A stretch of DNA of 64,000 nucleotides from contig NC_090766.1 of assembly GCF_036898095.1 (NCBI RefSeq), positions 38,509,471 to 38,573,470 on the forward strand, in the 5' to 3' direction. This document shows, piece by piece, positions 23,601 through 37,326 of this stretch. The translations under genes and the position numbers were made by a program. The notes below the pieces were generated by a model. It saw only the letters and a list, made by a program, of their open reading frames with translations. It was not told the DNA's origin and did no database searches. How positions within the stretch are numbered: position 1 is the first letter of the stretch; each line of letters starts with the position of its first letter. The DNA comes from Palaemon carinicauda. Its lineage: Eukaryota; Arthropoda; Malacostraca; Decapoda; Palaemonidae.

Positions 23601-26600
23601 CATTTCCAGCAATTACACGCTGTTGCTTTGCCATCTAAGAAGGTGTCCCTAAAGGGATTTATGTGTATATGTATATTTCTATTTTTTGTGAATATTTACG
23701 TCGTCTTTTTTTTTTGTATACTTAAATTTTTAATATATTTCTAATAAATAGTTATTTTGTAGATGGGTATCATTTATATTTTCAGTAATTTTTAGCATTC
23801 TTTGAAGTATTTTTAGCAAGTCAAATAATACAGATTGATGCATAACTAAATTTTTCCTGAATTTTTTTCGGAGTCGGGGTCGTTCACGACTGAGTATACC
23901 CTTAAAGGGGTGTCCGAGTAGCATACCTATCCAGGGTTAATAAAAAAAAAAGGAATCTATAATCACAATGCATGTAGAGAACAATACTGTATAAGGATAC
24001 ATTTAATACAAGATAGCTTCAGAAAATAATTTCACAGAGACCTCTCCAAATTTTTAAAGTGTAACAAGAAACTTTGAAAATTTCTGTATCTGTTCAAAAA
24101 AGTATTCATACATCCTGAATAAAATTTGATACATGCATAAAACTTTCCACATTTCAGCCTTATCCTAAACTTTCAAATTGGATACAATCATGGTAAAAAC
24201 CAAATATGTTTGGCATTTTGGTTAAAATCATTAAGGATGCTTTTCACTACAATAAAGTTATCTAATTCCATCTGCAGTTTCTATAAGCATAGCCTGTGAG
24301 ACTGATTCAGCTCACATTTTAACTGGACACAATTACAAGGCTTGAAGCTAAAATGTACGGACATTAGCTAAATTGTTATACCCCATGCCAATAAATCCTT
24401 TAGGAACAGTATTAATAATGTACAGAATTAAAATTTAAAGCATTTTTGCTTTTACAACCTACTATAGGTAAATCCTTGTCTATTTCTCAAATTTGTAAAT
24501 TAAAAAAATTAAATATTTTGTTCGGATCTACTGGCACTTTGTAAATGTAAACAATGATTTACCTGTAAACAAAGCATCATACGGTCATAGTCGTCATCGG
24601 TCATTGCTTTCTGAGGGAGGCCAGATTTGCCCAAGTGTACAATTGAAGCAATAATCAACATCACTTCTGCGCAGAAAGAATTCTGCTTTGCTACATCACT
24701 TTCCAAAGAAATGTACCTGAAGAGAGAGAGAGAGAGATAGATAGAAAAACACTAAAACCAAATATCAACGATACTTATTCTAAGCTAAATTAGTAAAGTA
24801 AGTATTAATCACAACATAACCCTAATATTGTACAGTAAACAACAACTCTGTACTCTTAACGTTTTTCCAATGAAATGAAAATTGGGGAGTGGAAATAAAC
24901 TTGAACTTGCAACAAATGTTTTTAGTGCACAAAGTGTTTGAAATAAATTATCAAAATGTATACTCTATGCAATTCATCTTCAAACAGCCATGTACAATAA
25001 AGACCAATTTTAAGGTGAAGAAAAAACCATTGAAATATATTTATGTGTCACCTGAAAATAGAAGACTAAGCTTACCTGAAAGCAAGTTTAACCATGGTAT
25101 TAGCAATAACAGCACCCAAGTAGAAATTCCCTTCCAGCAAGTATTTTCGGAGCGGAGGCCTATCGTCTGCCTTCCTCGATGACCTGGGGAAATCAATAGT
25201 TAAGATATTAAAATATAAAATTGTCAAAACACTAGAACAAAATACTGACTACACTATTTTAGTAAAATCTTTTTCATGGCCAGAAGTGGAGTAAGTTTCG
25301 GCCCTTAGTGTCTATTACTAATGACATATTCCTTCTTGCTTGTCTAATTTCTTAATGTCTTAACTCCCCCGGCTATCATTTTTAATAGGGACGGAAGACC
25401 TTCACACACTGTAATTGTTCAGTGCCACTTTCCTCTTGGTAAGGGTAGAAGAGACTCTTTAGCTATGGTAAGCAGCTCTTCTAGGAGAAGGACACTCCAA
25501 AATCAAACCACTGTTCTCTAGTCTTGGGTAGTGCCATAGCCTCTGTACCATGGCCTTTCACTGTCTTGGGTTAGAGTTCTCTTGCTTGAGGGTACACTCG
25601 AGCACACTCTCCTATCTTATTTCTCTTCCTCTTGTTTTGTTAAAGTTTTTATAGTTTATATAGGAGATATTTATTGTTGTTACTCTTCTTAGAATATTTT
25701 ATTTTCCTTTTTTCCTTTCCGCACTGAGCTATTTTCCCTGTTGGAGCCCCTGGGCTTATAGCATACTGCTTTTCCAACTAGGGTTGTAGCTTAGTAAGTA
25801 ATAATAATAATAATAATAATAATAGCTCTATGATCCTAAAAATTCAAATCTGTGGGCTTGAGTTTAACTTCTTTATTATATTATGTTGCGTTTATGGATC
25901 TGGAGAAAGCGTATGATAGAGTTGATAGGGAAGCAATATGGAATGTGATGAGGTTATATGGAGTTGGTGGAAGGTTGTTGCAAGCAGTGAAAAGTTTCTA
26001 CAAAGGTAGTAAAGCATGTGTTAGGATAGGAAATGAAGTGAGTGATTGGTTTCCGGTAAGAGTGGGGCTGAGACAGGGATGTGTGATGTCGCCGTGGTTG
26101 TTTAACTTGTATGTTGATGGAGTGGTGAGAGAGGTGAATGCTCGAGTGCTTGGACGAGGATTAAAACTGGTAGACGAGAATGACCATGAATGGGAGGTAA
26201 ATCAGTTGTTGTTTGCGGATGATACTGTACTGGTTGTACACAGAAGAGAAGCTTGGACGATTAGTGACAGAATTTGGAAGTGTGTGTGAGAGAAGGAAGT
26301 TGAGAGTTAATGTGGGTAAGAGTAAGGTTATGAGATGTACGAGAAGGGAAGGTGGTGCAAGGTTGAATGTCATGTTGAATGGAGAGTTACTTGAGGAGGT
26401 GGATCAGTTTAAGTACTTGGGGTCTGTTGTTGCAGCAAATGGTGGAGTGGAAGCAGATGTACGTCAGAGAGTGAATGAAGGTTGCAAAGTGTTGGGGGCC
26501 AGTTAAGGGAGTAGTAAAAAATAGAGGGTTGGGCATGAATGTAAAGAGAGTTCTATATGAGAAAGTGATTGTACCAACTGTGATGTATGGATCGGAGTTG

Positions 26601-29600
26601 TGGGGAATGAAAGTGATGGAGAGACAGAAATTGAATGTGTTTGAGATGAAGTGTCTAAGGAGTATGGCTGGTGTATCTCGAGTAGATAGGGTTAGGAACG
26701 AAGTGGTGAGAGTGAGAATGGGTGTAAGAAATGAGTTAGCAGCTAGAGTGGATATGAATGTGTTGAGGTGGTTTGGCCATGTTGAGAGAATGGAAAATGG
26801 ATGTCTGCTAAAGAAGGTGATGAATGCAAGAGTTGATAGGAGAAGTACGAGAGGAAGGCCAAGGTTTGGGTGGATGGATGGAGTGAAGGAAGCTCTGGGT
26901 GATAGGAGGATAGATGTGAGCGAGGCAAGAGAGCGTGCTAGAAATAGGAATGAATGGCGAGCGATTGTGACGCAGTTCCGGTAGGCCCTGCTGCTGCCTT
27001 CGATGCCTTAGATGACCGCGGAGGTAGCAGCAGTAGGGGATTCAGCTTTATGAAGCTTCATCTGTGGTGGATAATGTGGGAGGGTGGGCTGTGACACCCT
27101 GGCAGTACCAGCTGAACTCGGTTGAGTCCCTTGTTAGGCTGGGAGGAACGTAGAGAGTAGAGGCCCCCTTTTTGTTTTTGTTTCTTTGTTGATGTCGGCT
27201 ACCCCCCAAAATTGTGGGGAAGTGCCATGGTATATGTATATGTATGTATGTATTATAACACTAATAGTAATGGAATGTTTCCTGTCAACAATGCATTTGT
27301 AATAATACGAATAAAAAGAATGGCCACAGTCGAATTTCTTTTTTTTCACTTTTCTATACTAGCATCCTTGAAAATAGTTATAAAAGCCCTCTGTCCTCAC
27401 TTAATTTGGGATGGGCAACTACACTATACAAAATCTATTTTTGAAAAGACCGATAAAAATATAACACCAAACTTAAAAATTATAATCTACAAACAGTTAA
27501 ACTATATAACAGTGAGGACCAAGAAGGCCTCCAGAAAGAAATCAGATAAATTTCATATGTTATGAAAAGTCTATGCAAACAAGTGACTACTACTAACGTA
27601 GTGGCAGAGAAGGCAGACTGTGAAGCGTAGGTGCCGTCAGCAGTTACTTTCTGCTGTTGTTGCTGCTGTGGGTTGGCTTTGTCAGCCGAGCCATCTTCTT
27701 CGCTTGCTTCCCCAGCTGCTTTACGCATCTCATCCTCGACAATGGGCAAATCTCCAAGACTATTTCGGACGGCAGATAAAACGCCAATTATTTCTCCTGG
27801 AAAATAAGATACAATACACTTGATAATTTTGAATTTTGGTGACAAGATTGAATAAATCTCTTTACTACACTTTTTCCTTTCCAACGGCTAGACTTGAAAT
27901 GAGTAACATTTAGTCTTTAACCTCAACCAATCTGTTATATCTGATTACCATTGGTTTCAAGATAACCTATAAATCTAACTACTCTTACATTTTAAATAAC
28001 CCCAAACCTGAAAAGCCCATTCAAAAGTAATTAAGAAGAGCTTTAAAAATAAATCTGTTTATCACCTTCAATAATGTTACATTATATTCCCCCTTTAATA
28101 AGTTCATATTGAGTGAGCACTCTTGCACTTCTTATCTGACATGCATGCTTCCTGCTTGAATTCTCAAAAGGGTCAAAATTTTCCTCGGTTCTCTCCAATA
28201 CTTTTTAAACCTTCTCGCTGCTTGTAAATCTACTACAGTAACTAAATATCCTCCCATTTCTATTACCTCAAACAAATTTCTTGCACAAAGTATCTAAAAC
28301 AGAGAACACGTGAGAATAAACTGAAATGTACTACTGTGCTTATTATTAATAATCCATGGATTACCTCTGATATTGCTCTTTCAAATGGTTAGAAATCTCA
28401 AAAGATCTTATTCCCCCAATAATATCACAAATTTTTAAGTAATTTGTATCTTTCCTAACATACTTACCTAGAACTACCTTCTTAGGAGTTACTGGTTAAC
28501 TCTATCTAACCGACCAGCTTTTTGTATAGTTTACCCTCTTCCCATTTTCTATGGGGTCAACCTCTGGCAGTGTGGTACGTGCCCTGAGGCGACCCGGGGT
28601 CGGGCAGCGTGCTAGCTCAGGTCGAATCGCCAGTAAGTTTCGTTGGAATAGGTATTACTCAATCCTGCAAGTTCTCGGGGAAGGATGGGTGGGCCATACC
28701 CCGAAGGTAGTTCTAGGTAAGTATGTTAGGAAAAATACAATTTACTTAAAATTTGTGATTTGTTCCAACACGGTTACTTACCTAGAACTACCTTCTTAGG
28801 AGACTTACACTTTAGGAGGTGGGAGTGTCCTGCAGGGATCAGGATTTGACGGGGAGGCACGCGAGAGAGGGAACCTCTAAGGAGGTCTTGGTTCCACGAC
28901 CACTAGAAAACTGCACGAAAAGTAGGGGAAACTATCCAAAAAAACTCACTCAGTGTCTAAATGGCTTACCTTTTTCAAAACCAACTCCGATACACGTCCT
29001 CTTGAAGGGTGTTCCTTTAAGTGACTAAGGTCTTTTCAACATCTTCTTGGCCCGGACGGTCCGGGGAAGGAAGGAAAGGGGGGGTTAGTTAAGGAAGGAA
29101 CTAGTGTCTCTTGGCATTAACACCCCCGGTTACCCTGGGGATATGACCTTAGATCTCTTGAAGGGCCGAAATGATTGGGCCAATGGAAAACCTGTCCAAG
29201 GATTTTCTCGTACAATCTCTGAGATAGTGTTCCGTGAAGGTGGACTGTCTGGACCAGGTCCCAGCCTTCAGGATCTTACCCACAGCCATGTTTTTCTCGA
29301 AAGCCAGGGAGGTGCTCAGACCCCTAATATCATGTGGCCTTGGTTTTCCTGGGAGAGGGGTCCCAGAAGCCTCGTAGGCCCTCATCACCTGTCGCAGCCA
29401 GAAAGAGATAGAGTTCTTCGAGAGCGGTTTCTTCACCCGGCCTGTTGAGATGAATAAATTTTTGATCTGAGGGCGGAATTTTGCAGTCCTCTCCAGGTAT
29501 TTTCTTACTGTTCTCACGGGACATAAGAGTAGATCCTTCGGGTTGTCGGAGCGAGGGATGGCTGGCACCGAAAAACTCTCAAACCGAGGATCCCAACACG

Positions 29601-32600
29601 CCGGGTTCTGCGTCTTCGCCACAAAGCTAGGGACGAACCTAAAGGTAACTTCTCTCCACCCTTTGGAGTGTGAGACCTCGTAAGAGAGGCCGTGTAACTC
29701 GCTAACTCTCTTTGCCGAGGCCAGGGCTAAAAGAAAAGCTGTTTTAAAGGTGAGTTCTATGTCTAGTACGTCCCTGAGAGGTTCGAAGGGCGGTTCTGAC
29801 AGAACTTTGAGAACTCTGGCTAGGTCCCACTGCGGAACCCGTACCTCCTGGGGGAGACATGATTGTTCAAAACTGCGGATGAGCATAGAGATGTGCCTTG
29901 AGGCTCCCAAGTCAATGCCCCTAAGGAGGAAGACTTAACCTAGGGCTGCTCGAACTCCTTTGATGGCCGGAATGGACGAACCCACGTCGTCTCTCAGGTA
30001 CACCAGAAAGTCTGCAATGTCCTGGATCGACGCCCCTAAGGGCCTGATGTTCTTGGATGCACACCACTTCAGGAAGACTGCCCACTTTGCCTGGTAGACT
30101 ACCGCCGAGGAACGCTGTAGATAACCCGACATCCTTGCCGCGGTTCTTGATGAGTATCCTTCTTTCTTCAGGAGCTTCTCGATAACCTCCACGCGTGAAG
30201 GCGGAGGGATCGAGGGTTTTCGTGCCACCTGTGAAAGTGAGGTTGACGCAGGAGGTCTGGCCTGTCCGGAAGCGGCCAAGGAGGACGAAGAGCTAATTCC
30301 TTTAGGTCTGCGAACCAGTCTCTCTCCGGCCACCAGGGCGCTACCAAAGTCATCGACAGGTTGGACGACACTCTCACTCTGTTCAACACTTGCCTGATCA
30401 AACTGAAGGGAGGGAAGGCGTACACATCGAGACCGTCCCAGGGATGTTGGAAGGCGTCCTCGAACGCTGCTGACGGGTCTGGGATTGGAGAACAGAACAT
30501 GGGGAGTTGGGCATTCAGACGTGTGGCGAATAAGTCTATCACTGGGGAGCCCCACATTAGGATGACTGCTCGAGCTACCTCCGGGTGTAGGGTCCACTTC
30601 GAACCTATCACTTGATCCGCCCTGCTGAGGCCGTCGGCCATCACGATCCTCTTTCCTGGGATGAACCTTGCCGTCAGTTCTATCCCTTCTTCTGTAGCCC
30701 ACTCTTAACAGTTCCGTGGCTAGGGCGCATAGGACCCTTGACTTCATGCCTCCCTGTTTCTTTACATACGCCACTACTGTGGCGTTGTCGAACATTAACG
30801 CCACAGTGTTTCCTCGCAGGGAGTGTACGAACTGTCGACACGCCCTCAGAACTGCTATCATCTCCAGGATGTTTATATGGAGAGACGCCTCCTCGCTGGA
30901 CCACTGCCCTTTTGTCGATTTTCCTAGCAGGTGTGCTCCCCAACCCTCCTTCGATGCATCCGTGAACAACAGCATCTCCGGGGGATCGGGGGCGAAGGGC
31001 ATTCCCTTCTCTGTGTTCGACCTGATGTTCCACCAAAGAAGGGTCTCTCTCGTCTTCGGGAGGACTGGGACTATTTTGTGGGGCTCCTTGCCTTGGGTCC
31101 ACGACTCCTTCAGATTCCACTGTACCGGGCGGAGCCTGAGTCTCCCTTGCGGTACTAATTTTTCCAGCGAAACCAGATGACCCAGTAACTTCTGCCAGTC
31201 CTTGGCCCTCCTGGGTTGTCCTGTCAGGAAGGGTTGAAGGATACATTCTAGGTTGGCTAACCTCTCCCCTGAGGGGAAGGCCCTTACTAACTGGGTGTCC
31301 AGGACCATCCCCAAGTAAGTCATTCTGGTGCTGGGGACTAGTTGGGACTTCCCTAGGTTGACCGTGATCCCTAACACCCTGCAGAGGTCGAGCAACATAA
31401 CGCCTTGCTCCTTCAGTTGTTCCCTTGAGGCAGAAAGAAGCAACCAGTCGTCCAGGTACCTGAGTAGATGTATGCCTTTCTCGTGTGCCCATGCCGAGAT
31501 CGTGGCGAACACCTCGTGAACACTTGCGGGGCCGTCGAGAGGCCGAAGCACAGGGTTTCGAACTGCAGGACACTGGACTCCCACTTGCTTCTGAGGAACT
31601 TCCTGCTGGAGGGGTGCACAGGGATTTGAAAATAGGCATCCTTGAGGTAGAGAGACATGAGGAAATCCCCCTCCCTCAAGGCTGCTAGCACTGTCTTGGG
31701 GGTATTCATTTTGAAGTCCGTCTTTGAGACGAACTTGTTGAGGGCTGAGAGATCTATGACCGGCCTCCACCCTCCTGTCGATTTCTCCACAAGGAAGAGC
31801 CTGCTGAAGAAACCTGGGCCGGGGTTCTCAACTGTCTCTAAAGCTCCCTTGTCGATCATGGACGCTACTTCCTCTTGTAGTGCCGACCTCTTCAAGGGGT
31901 CCTTTGGAACCAGCCACTCGGCCCGATGGGCTGGGATGAGAGGGGGAGGCTCTTCTAGGAAAAGGAGTCTGTAGTCCTCTTTCAGGACCGTCACCGTCCA
32001 GGGATCCGCACCGAGATCCCGCCATGCTTGCCAAAAATGTCTGAGGCATCCCCCTACTAGGGGCTCCTGAAGGAGTAGGGGGCCTCTTTTCCTACCTTCT
32101 TCTGGAGGAGCGGCCAGATCTACCTCTCCTAGCGTTACCGTAGGAGGGTCTGTAGGCTGACTGAGGGCCTGCGGTGGCCCTACGGGTGGGCTGGTGCGAG
32201 GCTTGAAGCCAAGGAGCTGAAGGTGGTTCCCTTCGAGGCAGCAAGGGTGTGGCCTGTGAGGAGTGAGGGACGTCCGTTGAGGCTCTTCTAAATGTAAACT
32301 TCCTCATAGGGGGGGGCCTAAAATCCGTTTCTCTCACTTTCCTCACCTTCTCCATTGTATTTTCCACCAAAATGATGGGGAAAATGTCATTCCCCCACAC
32401 GGAGGAATTCCTCAGCCTCCTCGCTTCTCTGTCCGGCAACTTCCGCACCAGTTTGCTCAGTACCGTATCCCTTTTCCTCAGGACCCAGTTCGTAGCCACC
32501 GAGAGAGACTGGGATGATAAAAACTTAAAGGCCTTGCCTCCAGAACTAACAAGATCCCTCAGCATGGCCTGATTGTCTGGGAGGGAGAGGTCGTGGGATG

Positions 32601-34069
32601 CCTGAAACCCCACCAAAGCGCAAGACCACCAATCCAACCAGGAGGACACGTAGACCAGGTCCTGTGCCATGTCCTCCATCATAGAGGCTTCTGATGGGGA
32701 AAAGCACACGGGGACAGTGGAGGCCCTGTCTTTCGAGGCTCTCTGGTTCAGCGCGGTCACCGCTGCTTCTACCGCACGGGGACCACCGCGATCCCCTTTG
32801 GGAACGTAAAACCGTTTCTGGGATTTCAGGCCCGGAAGAAGCTTGGAGGAACTCTGGCTTCTGGGGGCCTCTGCCAGTCCTGCAAGGTACTCATCTATCT
32901 GCTCCATCCCCAACTTCACGTCTTGAGCGAGAGGGAGAGACAAAGAGGGCTTTTGTTGTACCGGGCTGTCGATCATCCTGGACAGTCCGGATAGTACGGC
33001 CTTTGCAACTGAGGGCTTGGGTTCATCCAAACGGTGATGCCTCCGAATTAGGGCCAGAACCTTACGGTAGGAGGAGATGTCGTCAGACGAGCACTCCCCT
33101 CCTTCAACCAGGTCTTCCGTCACCAGTTCCTCCGTACGGGGGTACGCCGTGACGGTGGGAAAGGCAACGCCCGGCGAGCCTGCCAGTGGTAGCTTATGCG
33201 CTGCCCCGTGGGGACGAAGGCATCCGTCATGGGAGTACCAACGCCCGACGAGCCTGCCAGTGGTATGGGCTGCCCCGTGGGGACGAAGGCATCCGTCATG
33301 GGAGTACAGTGAACCGTCGTTTATCGCGGTAGATAGGTTCCAGACCCGGCCGCGATAGGTGAAATTCCGCGAAGTAGTGACATCATATTTACCTATTTAT
33401 TTAACATGTATATTCGGACTTTTAAAACCTTCCCTTGTACGTAGTACTGTTAACAAACTACCCTTTAATGTACAGAACACTTAATGCATGTACTACAGTA
33501 CCCTAAACTAAAACAGGCACAAATATTAAAGGCGATTTTATATCATACGTTTCCTAAACACCTAAAAAGCACGATAAAAAATGGCAACCAATGTTTTGTT
33601 TACGTTCATCTCTGATCATAATGAAGAAACACTCATTTAGTGTACACATATATGTATAGGTTAGTTTTTGCATCGATTATATTGATTATACAGTATGTTG
33701 ATTTTTTTATTACCAATGTTTTACTTTATTTTTCTTAGGACTTCCAAATGAAATGTTTTTCTTTATGACGCCACCTGAAACGACGGCGTCATAAAGTACT
33801 GTACGCTCAGTAAACAACCACGCTCAGAACAAACAAGGCATTTAACGAGCATGATGATAGTGATAAATAATGATACAGTACAGTATTTACAGTAAAAGCA
33901 TTTACAAAATATGATACCTTACAAATATAATTTACCGTATCTATATAAAATCATACAGTACTGTACAGTACATATTGTACGTAGCAAAGCAGGAAAACAA
34001 TTTACGAGAGAGAGAGAGAGAGATTGTTTTACGTACGTACTGTAAATGTAAATTTTAAACAAAAAAAAT

Positions 34070-34158
<89 letters not shown>

Positions 34159-36806
34159 TTGTTTTACGTACGTAAATGTAAATTTTAAACAAAAAAAATA
34201 TGATAGGTTACAACATGTAGACTTTTAAAACCTTCCCTTTAACTTAATGCATACAGTACAGTACTAAACTATAAAACAGGCACAAATACAGTATTAGAAT
34301 GTGAGAATATTAAAGTAAAAAATAAAGATTGTTACTGTACTCACCACGAAAGAAGTTCAAGAAAAACTTGAATGATGATGGCGATGAATTTGCTGCACAG
34401 TAGAAATGATGATGATGAAGCGTATGATGTGTTCTACTGTGCAGCCAGGTAGTATTTTACGTCTCTTCAGACGGAGGTGTCTTTTCCTGGGACACCTCTT
34501 CAACTTCTTCAATTTCTTCCGAAGGCGTAGTAGCAGGAGGAACTGGCTCTTTTTTGCGAGGCTGGAAGAACATTGTGATCGGAAGTTGTTGCCGCTGCTT
34601 CTTTTTTCGATCTAAGAACATCTTGTAGGGAGTCATTATGTCATCAACCTTGTTGCAGAATTGCATCGACCGAACCATATCCTCGTCCCACTCTTGCAAC
34701 ATTTCTTTCACCTCCTTTATATGGTTGCAGACCTTGGCAAGCCGTTCTAGTGTTAAGCCCGTTTCTTCGACATTTTCTTGGGTCTCTTCCTGGGTTTCAC
34801 TCTCTTCTTCGCTTGCCGATTTCGTCAGGTCTTCGAGGTCTGCATCAGTTAGGGGCTGGGAATGGCAGTCCAACAACTCGTCGACGTCTTCAGTCGTCAT
34901 GTCGCCAAACCCGTCACCTCCAATTATGGCAGCCAACTGCACAGATTTGCGTACTGCAGAGTGTTGGATTTCAGCAGGTGTAAATCCCTCGTCGTCGTAA
35001 ACAATCTCGGGCCACAACTTCTTCCAGCTCGCATTCACAGTTGCAGGTTTCATCTCTTGAAGTGCCTTCTGAATATTCTTCAGGCACGTGGCTATGGTGT
35101 ACTGCCGCCAGTATGCTTTCAAGTTAAAATTTTCATCCTCATCCTCTTGGGCAGCATCCACACATGCAACGAGGTCCGCCAAGGTATTCTTCGTGTAGAG
35201 GGCCTTGAACGCCCTGATAAACCCCTGGTCCATCGGTTGAACTAATGACGTGGTGTTGGGTGGCAGGAACTCAACCTGAACGCCCTCACGTGACAGGTCA
35301 GTTGCGTGTCTACCAGCGTTATCCAAAAGGAGAAGGATCTTGAATGGCAAGCCCTTCTCTACGAGATATTCATTGACTTGCGGGATGAAACACTGGTGGA
35401 ACCAGTTGGAGGTCAGCATCTTCGTAATCCATGCTTTTGGATTATGCATCCAGTACACGGGGAGGAGATTCTTATTCTTATTTTTCAAAGCGCGAGGATT
35501 TTTCGACTTATAAATAAGCCCTGGCTTTAGCATAAATCCAGCAGCATTGCCACACATCACGAGGGTAACGCGATCCTTGAATGCTTTAAAGCCAGAGGCT
35601 TTGGCTTCCTCTTTGAACAGGAAAGTTCGCGACGGCATTCTCTTCCAAAACAAGCCGGTCTCATCCATATTAAAGACTTGTTCCGGCTTGTATCCACCTT
35701 CGGCGATAATATTCTTGAACGTCTGGTTCACGTAAGTTTCAGCAGCGGCAGTGTCAGCCGAAGCAGCCTCCCCATGCAGGGAAACGCTTTTCAGGGCGAA
35801 GCGTTTCTGAAACTTCGCGAACCATCCTTTGCTGGCGGAAAAACGTTGTTTCTGAGGCTGGGAATCAGTGGATGTCCCTGGTTGAGGATCATCTGCATCA
35901 TCATCTTCTTCAGCATGGTTGCCATCGTCGTCTTGAGGTTCCTTTGCAGCAAAATTCTGATACAAGCTCAAAGCCTTTGTTCGGATGGTTTGTATCCAAG
36001 GCTATGTTCTTCTTCCGGCAGTCGGCAATCCACACAGCTAAAGCACCTTCCATGCGTACGATCGTTTTATTACGCGTTATAACGACTCGCTTCGCTGATC
36101 TGCTAAAGGTGATTGCAGCCGTCTTTCTAATGTTCGCCTCGTCCTTCTTGATATAGCGAACAGTAGATTCGTTGATCCCAAAATGGCGCGCCGCGGATTC
36201 GTAACTTCTACCATCTTTTAACATATCGAGATGCGTAACCTTCTCAGCAATCGTCGTCATCCTTCGGTGGCGTTTAGGCTCACTACCAGCCTTAGTAGAA
36301 GCAGAACGCTTGGGAGGCATTGTACAGTAGGATTTGACAAAAAGTTCAACTTAAAAAGGTCGCACACAGCACAGATTAAACTTCACAAACTTAAGAACGT
36401 CTACTCAGCGATACGCGGGAACAGAGAGTGGACGACCCGGGCCCGCGATAACCTAGATGCTGGAAGCTGGAGATGAGGGCATAACACCAATCACAGGCTA
36501 GATAACAAAACTTGAGTTCTGATTCGTCATCTATCAGCGCTTGAACCAATCACAACCCGTCTTACAGTATATGATGCGTAGGTTACCAACTAATACAAGA
36601 TACCCCGCGCATACCGTACGTACAGTATTTATAATAATAATAATAATAAATAATGATAATAATACAGTACAGTACTGTAATAATAATAATAATAATGATA
36701 ATAATAATAACAATCATAATTTTATTAACAACAACAATAATAATAATAATAACAATAATAATAATAGCTTTACGTATGCTATTTTATTCTTTTGTAAGAT
36801 GTGTGT

Positions 36807-36905
<99 letters not shown>

Positions 36906-37273
36906 TTATTCGAAATGTGATTTTTGCAACAAAGAATATTATTGGATGCAGTACTACGTACGTATACATACAAAAGATTCATGGAAAAGAAGCACATCCA
37001 TTACATTTGTAGTACAGTAGTAGCCATCAGCAGCCTTACACCATTCTAATATTGTATGACTGCATCTGATTTGCGTTTCATGTTCGATTTAATTTTACTA
37101 CGTACTGTATACAGTACTGAATTATCGTATGATAATAATACAGTAATAATAATAATAATAATGATAATAATAACAATAATAATTTTATTAACAACAACAA
37201 CAATAATAATAATAACAATAATAATACACGTAATAGCTTTACGTATGCTATTTTATTCTTTTGTAGGATGTGT

Positions 37274-37326
<53 letters not shown>

